NCBI GenBank assembly: GCA_029261305.1
Contig: JAJDBO010000209.1
Span: 1 to 13,576 of the forward strand
Direction of reading: 5' to 3'
Origin: Nitrospirales bacterium
Lineage (GTDB): Bacteria; Nitrospirota; Nitrospiria; Nitrospirales; UBA8639
DNA: 13,576 bases
The notes beneath the pieces are model-generated. The model was not told where the DNA came from. It did no database searches and saw nothing but the letters and a program-made list of their open reading frames with translations. Both the position numbers and the translations under genes were made by a program. Below are positions 8,056 to 13,576 of the stretch, piece after piece; within the stretch, counting starts at the first letter, position 1; each line of letters opens with the position of its first letter.

Positions 8056-8543
8056 AACCCATTCGAGTCATTGGCATTGGCAACACCATGGCTGGGGATG
8101 ATGCCATTGGGCCCTTGATTATCAAGGCCATGAAGGCCAATCCACTAGAGGATGTGGAACTGATTGAAGCAGGAATGTTAGGACTAGGAATCTTAGACTT
8201 CATGAAAGGGGCCGACGCCGTCATTGTGATTGATGCCGTACAAAGTCGTCAGGCACCAGGGACAATTCATCGTTTGGTCATTCCAGATGATTTAGGATTG
8301 CTAATGCAATCTGCCTGGAATTCAGGGACAACGTCTACTCATGGATTTGGTCTCGGTGAAACCCTTACCCTGAGTCATACCTTAGGCACCTTACCACCAA
8401 CCACCCTGGTGTATGGAATTGAATTAGACCAAACGGAAATGGGAACTGAAGTTTCCTCCACCGTGATAGAGGCAATAGAAGCCGTAGTCTCGGCCATTGA
8501 AAAGGATGTGGAAGCGTACCTATGCACGAACTCCAATTCATGA
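8052..8543 (+). CDS. Hydrogenase maturation endopeptidase (HyaD/HybD/HycI family)
   Basis: Nickel-sensing protease that removes the C-terminal peptide of the large subunit after nickel insertion, which closes the active site. The family start [14 protein letters not shown] (residues 7-20) carries Asp16, the first metal ligand position. Asp61 in VIDAVQ and His97 in STHGFGL match the Asp and His ligands known from HybD and HycI. Length 163 is normal. The ATG overlaps the hydA stop by four bases, and GGA lies about eight bases upstream. Its place directly after hydA, which has a 14-residue cleavable tail, supports HydA as its substrate. The final residues (LCTNSNS) overlap the hypA start by 22 bases. 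Confidence 0.94.
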   Translation: MKPIRVIGIGNTMAGDDAIGPLIIKAMKANPLEDVELIEAGMLGLGILDFMKGADAVIVIDAVQSRQAPGTIHRLVIPDDLGLLMQSAWNSGTTSTHGFGLGETLTLSHTLGTLPPTTLVYGIELDQTEMGTEVSSTVIEAIEAVVSAIEKDVEAYLCTNSNS

Positions 8544-8884
8544 CCAATTTGGTTCGGATGGTTGAAGAGGTATGTGGAAAGGAATCTAGGATTTCACCTT
8601 CAGTCATCACACTGGAAGTCGCGAGTGATTCACATTTGGCGCAGCATACCCTTGAGGACCTGCAAATGATGTTTGATTTTGTCACCAGAGACACTTTGGC
8701 TCAGGGCGCAAAACTGGCCGTGACCACGAAAATCGCCAAAGCCACATGCCATGCCTGTCAAACATCCATTGAATGTCAACAAGAAACCTTACTATGCCCC
8801 AACTGCGAGTCAGGAGATCTCGAAAGGGACGAAACGCCTGAGGTCTTGCTCAAAAATATAAAATATACCGACCGTTCTTCCTGA
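8522..8884 (+). CDS. hypA: Hydrogenase nickel incorporation protein HypA
   Basis: Nickel metallochaperone that works with the GTPase HypB to load nickel into the large subunit. The N-terminal Met-His-Glu (residues 1-3), whose His2 binds nickel in the family, fixes the start at 8522 inside the end of the protease gene; GGAAG lies shortly upstream. The structural zinc site is complete: Cys76 and Cys79 (CHAC), Cys92 and Cys95 (CPNC). Length 120 is typical. No hypB is adjacent or elsewhere in the window, so the partner must be encoded outside it or replaced. The C-terminal tail after the zinc site is slightly extended and acidic. hypF follows after two bases. Confidence 0.95.
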   Translation: MHELQFMTNLVRMVEEVCGKESRISPSVITLEVASDSHLAQHTLEDLQMMFDFVTRDTLAQGAKLAVTTKIAKATCHACQTSIECQQETLLCPNCESGDLERDETPEVLLKNIKYTDRSS

Positions 8885-8886
8885 AT

Positions 8887-11259
8887 ATGTCCACCTCCCT
8901 TGACCAGCTGGCCACCTTCCATCATCGGTTAAGATTGGAGGTGCAGGGCAGAGTGCAAGGCGTCGGCTTTCGACCATTTGTCTTTCAGTTAGCCAAGCAA
9001 TGCCGCGTTGCTGGCTGGATCGAAAATACTCCACAAGGCGCTACCATCGAGATCGAAGGCCCTTGGGCGGATCTCGAAGTATTCAAGCGTCGGCTTCCCA
9101 TTCAAGCTCCCCAGTCAGCCAAAATTGAAACCATCAATTCATCCGCCATCTCTCTTCAACAAGAAAAGAAATTTTCCATACGGACCAGTCAACATAACGG
9201 CCCAAGGCTCTCCGTCATTCCTCCCGACCTCGCGACTTGCCAAAATTGTTTAGAAGACATCAACGATCCAACCTCCCGCCGCTATCACTATCCCTTTACC
9301 ACCTGCACCCAATGCGGTCCGCGATACAGCATCGTCGAAGGGATTCCCTTCGATCGTGTCCACACAACCATGAAGAAGTTCCCGTTGTGTGAAGCCTGTC
9401 AAAGAGAATACGAAAACATGGCCGATCGCCGCTTTCATGCCGAAGCCATCGCCTGTCCCACCTGCGGCCCTCAGTTGACACTATGGGATAGCGAAGGAAC
9501 AGTCTTGACCAAAAAAGAAGAAGGTCTACAGCAAGCATGTTCAATGGTTCGAGAGGGAAAAATCCTCGCCGTCAAAGGTCTAGGCGGGTTTCAACTTTGG
9601 GCTGATGGGGAGTCGGAAAAATCTGTCCAAACATTACGGAATCGTAAACACCGGCCTCGTAAACCTTTCGCGGTATTGTTCCCTTCACTAGAAGTTCTGA
9701 AAACACATTGTGAGTGTTCAAGAGATGAAGAAACTCTTCTTACATCTCCTGAAAGCCCAATTGTCCTCCTTCGACGTAAAAAGAAATCCTCACTGGCATC
9801 TGCTGTCGCGCCGGATAATCCCTACCTTGGAGCCATGTTGCCATACACCCCGCTTCACCACCTTCTCATGGCTAAAATTCAAACACCAATTGTGGCGACA
9901 AGCGGAAATCGTTCCGAAGAACCCATCGTTATAGATGAAAGCGAAGCACTCACTCGACTTTCAGAAATAGCTGATGCATATCTAGTCCACGATCGGCCAA
10001 TAGCAAGACCGGTCGATGACTCGGTGGTTCGAATGGTCAATGGCGAACTCATGATGCTTCGACGCGCACGCGGCTATGCGCCAGCTCCAATAACCATCAA
10101 GTCACCAGGATCAAAACAAAACCATCTTCCACCGATCTTGGCGGTCGGTGGCCATCTCAAAAACACCGTGGCCGTAACGACCCATGATCAAGTCGTCCTG
10201 AGTCAACATATTGGTGACCTTTCAACTCCCGAAGCCTATGCCCAATTCAAACGTACCCTCTCTGACCAATTAAAGCTCTTTGATGTCCAGCCGCAAGCCA
10301 TCGCCTGCGACCTGCACCCTGATTACCGATCAACCACCTTTGCCAAAAAGCTTGGCAAAGAAATGAACATCCCGGTCATTCTGGTACAACACCACTACGC
10401 ACATATCCTATCGTGCATGGCCGAACATGGATTGGAAGGCCCGGCATTAGGAGTCGCGTGGGATGGAGCAGGATATGGAACAGACGAAACAATATGGGGC
10501 GGAGAATTTTTACTGGCAGACTATTCTGGTTTTGAACGTGTAGGACATCTAAGACCCTTTCGCCTACCTGGAGGCGAGATCTGCATGCGGGAACCCAGAC
10601 GCGTCGCCCTTTCCTTATTATATGAGATCTTTGGGGATAAATGTTTGAGCATGGACCTGCCCCCCATTCATTCACTAGGCCCTGACCTAGCCCAATCTCT
10701 AGTAGAACTCTTGAAAAAAGATGTGAATTGTCCGGCGACCACCAGTATGGGCCGCCTCTTTGATGGCATCAGCTCGATTCTCAGCCTCTGTCACATCAAC
10801 ACCTTCGAAGGCGAAGCCGCCATGGCGTTGGAGTTTAGGGCGGAGAAATCGAACAGCGATTCTCAGGACACAAGCTACTCAATGCCTTTAACCACCTTCG
10901 CCCCCGAGGGGAGAGAAAATGGTGAGGGGTTACCTCCTGAACTAATTCCACTCATTGCCGATTGGCAACCTCTTATAGGATCAATTGTCCAGGATGTGAC
11001 TAAGGGAAAATCGTCAAACGATATCGGCCTACATTTTCATCAAGCTTTAAGCAGATTGATTGTGAATGGAGCAAAAATTCTAAATAGCTCCAATATCATT
11101 CTCACCGGGGGTGTTTTTCAGAATACTCTCCTTATGAAACTTACCCAAGACCAACTTCAAAATGCCAATTACCAGGTTTTCACTCATCATCATATTCCGC
11201 CCAACGATGGTGGCTTAACCTTTGGCCAGACCACGGTCACGACCTATAGATTTTCTTAA
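8887..11259 (+). CDS. hypF: Carbamoyltransferase HypF
   Basis: Makes the carbamoyl group from carbamoyl phosphate and ATP and passes it to HypE, the source of the cyanide ligands of the NiFe site. All parts are present in order: an acylphosphatase domain (residues about 13-105, with GRVQGVGFRPFV at 21-32); a zinc-finger domain at 118-193 with four CxxC pairs (CQNC, CTQC, CEAC, CPTC); a YrdC-like domain at about 205-395 (KGLGGFQLWAD, NRKHRPRKPFAVL, TSGNRSEEP); and the C-terminal Kae1-like carbamoyltransferase domain with HHYAH at 502-506, DGAGYGTDETIWGGEF and a late TGGVFQN. Length 790 is within the usual range. It is the last gene of the hydrogenase operon; the next gene lies on the other strand, and no clear terminator was seen in the 152 bases between them. 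A 9-bp perfect stem with a 5-base loop lies within the gene at 10338-10360. Confidence 0.96.
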   Translation: MSTSLDQLATFHHRLRLEVQGRVQGVGFRPFVFQLAKQCRVAGWIENTPQGATIEIEGPWADLEVFKRRLPIQAPQSAKIETINSSAISLQQEKKFSIRTSQHNGPRLSVIPPDLATCQNCLEDINDPTSRRYHYPFTTCTQCGPRYSIVEGIPFDRVHTTMKKFPLCEACQREYENMADRRFHAEAIACPTCGPQLTLWDSEGTVLTKKEEGLQQACSMVREGKILAVKGLGGFQLWADGESEKSVQTLRNRKHRPRKPFAVLFPSLEVLKTHCECSRDEETLLTSPESPIVLLRRKKKSSLASAVAPDNPYLGAMLPYTPLHHLLMAKIQTPIVATSGNRSEEPIVIDESEALTRLSEIADAYLVHDRPIARPVDDSVVRMVNGELMMLRRARGYAPAPITIKSPGSKQNHLPPILAVGGHLKNTVAVTTHDQVVLSQHIGDLSTPEAYAQFKRTLSDQLKLFDVQPQAIACDLHPDYRSTTFAKKLGKEMNIPVILVQHHYAHILSCMAEHGLEGPALGVAWDGAGYGTDETIWGGEFLLADYSGFERVGHLRPFRLPGGEICMREPRRVALSLLYEIFGDKCLSMDLPPIHSLGPDLAQSLVELLKKDVNCPATTSMGRLFDGISSILSLCHINTFEGEAAMALEFRAEKSNSDSQDTSYSMPLTTFAPEGRENGEGLPPELIPLIADWQPLIGSIVQDVTKGKSSNDIGLHFHQALSRLIVNGAKILNSSNIILTGGVFQNTLLMKLTQDQLQNANYQVFTHHHIPPNDGGLTFGQTTVTTYRFS

Positions 11260-11411
11260 AACTTCCTATCGTTTAACGACCAATCTCGCTTGCGCCACCA
11301 TTGAATTTGCAGAAAACTGAACGGCCCTTCCGATCCTCCGGTAAAGCGTTTGGTTTGGCATTTTTGGCCATCACAGAGGAGAACCTACCGACCAGTGATG
11401 TTCTTCCTGCC

Positions 11412-12596
11412 TTATCTCGGAAAATATCTTTGTGTTCTGAGGCAAAACTTTACCAGCATCAACATCAACGGCACTTCAATAAGCACCCCGACAACCGTTG
11501 CCAGGGCGGCTCCAGAAGAAAGTCCAAACAGCATGGTTGAGGTGGCAATAGCCACTTCAAAATGGTTCGAAGCACCAATCATGGCAGCTGGGGCTGCGTC
11601 TTCATACGACAGCTTCATCATTTTGGCAGCAGCATATCCCAGTCCAAACACAAGGACAGTTTGCAGAAAGAGGGGGACGGCAATCCAAACAATGGTCAAA
11701 GGGTTGTTCAAAATAACTTCGCCCTTGAAACTGAAGAGGAGCACTAGTGTTGTCAAAAGGGCAATAATGGTAACCGGCGTGAGAACGCGTAGGAATTTTT
11801 CTTTAAACCATTCTTCCCCTTTTGATCCAATAATCCATCTCCGTGAGAGATGCCCGGCGACAAGAGGCAAAACCACATAGATGGAGATAGAAAGCAGAAG
11901 GGCTTGCCAAGGCACCGGAAGCCTGCCAACCCCAAGCAGAAAGCCACCCAAAATCCCATAGAGCAACAGCATGGTTAAGGAGTTAATGGCCACCATGACA
12001 AGAGTCAGGCCATCGTTCCCACGAGAGAGATACCCCCATACCAGAACCATAGCCGTGCAGGGAGCAATACCCAAAAGAATACAGCCCGCCAAGTAACTGC
12101 GCCATAAAGGTATTTCCAATACCTTCACCCCTTCTGACAACACCACGCTCCCAGCTCCGTACACCGCACCAACAGGCAGGTCTAATCCAAACGGCATCTT
12201 CACCAGATCAGTGGCATCGGGGCCAATCAGTTTATTGAAAACAACTCCTAGAAATAAAAGAGCAATGCCATACATGGTAAACGGCTTGATCGCCCAATTG
12301 ATAAACAAGGTTAAAAAAACAGGCTTTCCACTCTTGCCGGCCTTGATGACCTCGCTGAAATCAATTTTCACCATAATCGGATACATCATGAAAAATAGGC
12401 AAACCGCAATGGGAATGGAAACCACTGGCGCTCCATTAACGGTGAGAGACATACTGTCGAGTGTGCTTGCTAAATTTGGAGCTATTTTTCCTACGAAGAT
12501 GCCACCGATAATGCATAATCCAATCCATAAGGTGAGATATCGCTCAAAGACACTGCTCATTTGTCGGTTTTTAGCCGGATCGGTTTTGCTTATCAT
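11412..12596 (-). CDS. acr3: ACR3-family arsenite efflux permease
   Basis: Inner-membrane carrier that exports arsenite (and in some members antimonite), driven by the proton gradient. The protein has about ten hydrophobic segments in 394 residues. Family signatures are clear: [20 protein letters not shown] near the start, [14 protein letters not shown] with the essential Cys180, and [13 protein letters not shown] with Glu347. A stretch at about 123-163, between the third and fourth hydrophobic blocks, is longer than in short ACR3 members and seems to be a soluble insert. The start at 12596 is backed by a GAGGAC ribosome-binding site seven bases upstream (12604-12609 on the plus strand); a Met at residue 13 lies closer to the family start but has no such site. 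No arsR, arsC or other ars gene is in the window. It lies convergent to hypF and divergent from hypC, splitting the hyp genes. Confidence 0.95.
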   Translation of the reverse strand: MISKTDPAKNRQMSSVFERYLTLWIGLCIIGGIFVGKIAPNLASTLDSMSLTVNGAPVVSIPIAVCLFFMMYPIMVKIDFSEVIKAGKSGKPVFLTLFINWAIKPFTMYGIALLFLGVVFNKLIGPDATDLVKMPFGLDLPVGAVYGAGSVVLSEGVKVLEIPLWRSYLAGCILLGIAPCTAMVLVWGYLSRGNDGLTLVMVAINSLTMLLLYGILGGFLLGVGRLPVPWQALLLSISIYVVLPLVAGHLSRRWIIGSKGEEWFKEKFLRVLTPVTIIALLTTLVLLFSFKGEVILNNPLTIVWIAVPLFLQTVLVFGLGYAAAKMMKLSYEDAAPAAMIGASNHFEVAIATSTMLFGLSSGAALATVVGVLIEVPLMLMLVKFCLRTQRYFPR

Positions 12597-12834
12597 GTAA
12601 TTTGTCCTCGTGTTGGTACAGACACCCGAACTACGTATTATCTAGTTCCCTATAGTGACTCGATTCCATTGTTTCCCTAGGATAACACTCTGGCAATGGC
12701 TTAGAAATTGAGTTGCCTCGTGTCACTGTCTACTAGATTTTCCGCCTTATTTCCATCTATCACTTTGGGGGGCATACCGTTTCCCCATCCTTCGAAATAT
12801 GACATGATAATAGAAACCTTCGGAACCTTTTCCC
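12597..12834. promoter_or_regulatory. Divergent intergenic region between the arsenite permease and hypC
   Basis: This 238-base stretch must hold the promoter of the permease gene (minus strand) and probably that of hypC (plus strand). On the minus side, TAGATAAT around 12638-12645 is a -10 candidate at a sensible distance from the start; no convincing -35 box was found. On the plus side, GATAAT lies about 25-30 bases before the hypC ATG, again without a good -35 box. No open reading frame, tRNA or repeat was recognised in the region. Confidence 0.4.
12628..12648. promoter_or_regulatory. Candidate operator: short palindrome in front of the permease gene
   Basis: Perfect 6-base arms GAACTA (12628-12633) and TAGTTC (12643-12648) flank a 9-base AT-rich centre that contains the minus-strand -10 candidate TAGATAAT. 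The centre lies about 40 bases upstream of the permease ATG. The position suits a repressor of the ArsR type that blocks RNA polymerase, but the arms are short, they do not match a site I can name, and no regulator gene is nearby. Confidence 0.3.
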
Positions 12835-13071
12835 ATGTGCCTAGCTATTCCTGGACAAATTCAAAGCGTTGAAGATGGCGAACTTCGGAACGGCCGTGTT
12901 TCGTTTGGCGGCATGGTCAAGGATGTGTGCTTGGCGTTTGTTCCGGATGCCCAAGTTGGGGATTATGTGATTGTCCATGTGGGATTTGCAATTAGTAAAG
13001 TAGATGAGGTCGCAGCTCGGGAAACCCTCGCATTGTATGACGGACTAGAAGGGCCAGATGAAGTACCTTGA
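12835..13071 (+). CDS. hypC: Hydrogenase maturation chaperone HypC
   Basis: Small chaperone that, with HypD, carries the iron while CN and CO ligands are added and then delivers it to the hydrogenase large subunit. The invariant N terminus MCLAIPG is present; Cys2, exposed after Met removal, is the functional residue. The rest has the small barrel pattern ([35 protein letters not shown]) of the HypC/HupF family, and the acidic tail is usual. Length 78 is typical. The ribosome-binding site is weak (GGA about ten bases upstream). The end overlaps hypD by 14 bases. It begins a second maturation block, separated from hypA-hypF by the arsenite permease gene, and so needs its own promoter. Confidence 0.95.
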   Translation: MCLAIPGQIQSVEDGELRNGRVSFGGMVKDVCLAFVPDAQVGDYVIVHVGFAISKVDEVAARETLALYDGLEGPDEVP

Positions 13072-13576
13072 TGAATTTCGAGATGGCACTGCTGTTCAGC
13101 GCGTAGCCAAAACCATCAAAGGAACTGTCCATCATCCCTGGAATATTATGGAGGTGTGTGGCGGGCAGACGCATTCTATTGTTCGATACGGATTAGACCG
13201 GCTTCTTCCTTCCGAGATTACGTTGATCCATGGACCTGGTTGTCCGGTTTGCGTGACACCGATTGAATTGATTGATGCCGCCATTCACCTTGCGAGTCAC
13301 TCGGATATCATCTTGTGTTCGTTTGGGGATATGTTGCGAGTGCCTGGGTCCGCAGGGGACCTGTTAGGTGTGAAAGCGCAGGGTGGTGACATTCGCATCG
13401 TCTACTCGCCTTTGGATGCTCTCGACATTGCCCAAGCCAATCCCGACCGCCAGGTCGTGAGCTTTGCTGTAGGTTTTGAGACCACGGCCCCGACGCATGC
13501 GATGGCCGTCCTGCAAGCGAAACAACGTGGCCTCCAAAACTACAGCATGATTGTCTCGCATGTTTTGGTGCCCCCA
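13058..13576 (+). CDS. hypD: Hydrogenase maturation protein HypD (3' end outside window)
   Basis: Iron-sulfur protein that forms a complex with HypC and holds the iron on which the Fe(CN)2CO unit is assembled. I read 173 codons in this frame from the ATG at 13058 to the window end without a stop. The diagnostic motifs are present: EVCGGQTH (Cys34), [10 protein letters not shown] (Cys62 and Cys65), [11 protein letters not shown], and GFETTAP; the first three hold the catalytic cysteines. Full-length HypD is about 370 residues, so rather more than half, including the cysteine ligands of the [4Fe-4S] cluster near the C terminus, lies beyond the edge. The start overlaps the hypC end by 14 bases, so the two are probably translationally coupled. 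hypE is the expected next gene. Confidence 0.95.
   Translation, partial: MKYLDEFRDGTAVQRVAKTIKGTVHHPWNIMEVCGGQTHSIVRYGLDRLLPSEITLIHGPGCPVCVTPIELIDAAIHLASHSDIILCSFGDMLRVPGSAGDLLGVKAQGGDIRIVYSPLDALDIAQANPDRQVVSFAVGFETTAPTHAMAVLQAKQRGLQNYSMIVSHVLVPP

Noticed and set aside
10338..10360. Perfect 9-bp stem with 5-base loop (CTTTGCCAA/TTGGCAAAG) inside hypF
   Set aside because: It lies in well-conserved coding sequence (TTFAKKLGKEM) with no T tract and the frame continues, so it is probably a by-product of the codons and not a terminator.
11350..11880. 176-codon plus-strand open frame opposite the arsenite permease gene
   Set aside because: It is a shadow of the permease gene; its composition is that of antisense transmembrane coding sequence, with no domain signal.

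Overview
The window looks like bacterial chromosome from a Nitrospira-type organism, perhaps a marine relative of Nitrospira marina. The reasons are a base composition of roughly half GC by eye, the combination of a group 3b [NiFe]-hydrogenase with small periplasmic redox proteins and stress proteins, and the Hsp20/Usp/cytochrome content. This is inference: no ribosomal RNA or nitrite-oxidation marker lies here, and Nitrospinota or another phylum with a group 3b enzyme cannot be excluded. No tRNA, rRNA, CRISPR array, insertion sequence or integrase was seen.

Layout. (1) Positions 1-440 hold the 3' part of a small heat-shock protein, cut by the window edge, followed by a strong hairpin terminator. 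(2) Positions 457-3859 hold four closely spaced plus-strand genes: an exported monohaem cytochrome c with a His/Gly/Arg-rich tail, an exported single-domain cupredoxin, a tandem universal stress protein, and a 462-residue cytoplasmic protein of unknown function. (3) Positions 3940-11259 hold one tightly packed plus-strand operon, mostly with overlapping ends: hydB, hydG, hydD and hydA (the four subunits of a soluble NAD(P)-linked group 3b hydrogenase), a hydrogenase maturation protease, hypA and hypF. (4) Positions 11412-12596 hold a minus-strand ACR3-type arsenite efflux permease, convergent with hypF. (5) Positions 12597-12834 are a divergent intergenic region with a short palindrome in front of the permease gene. 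(6) From 12835 to the window end come hypC and the first 173 codons of hypD, plus strand, leaving the window.

How it fits together. HydD and HydA form the NiFe catalytic dimer, HydB passes electrons through [4Fe-4S] clusters, and HydG, with FAD, a [2Fe-2S] cluster and an NAD(P) site, exchanges them with pyridine nucleotide. HypF and HypC/HypD (with HypE, expected downstream) build the Fe(CN)2CO unit, HypA helps insert nickel, and the protease trims a 14-residue tail from HydA. The small subunit has no Tat signal, so the enzyme is cytoplasmic. The arsenite permease splits the hyp genes into two blocks. The least understood items are the 462-residue protein directly before the hydrogenase operon and the exported cytochrome/cupredoxin pair.
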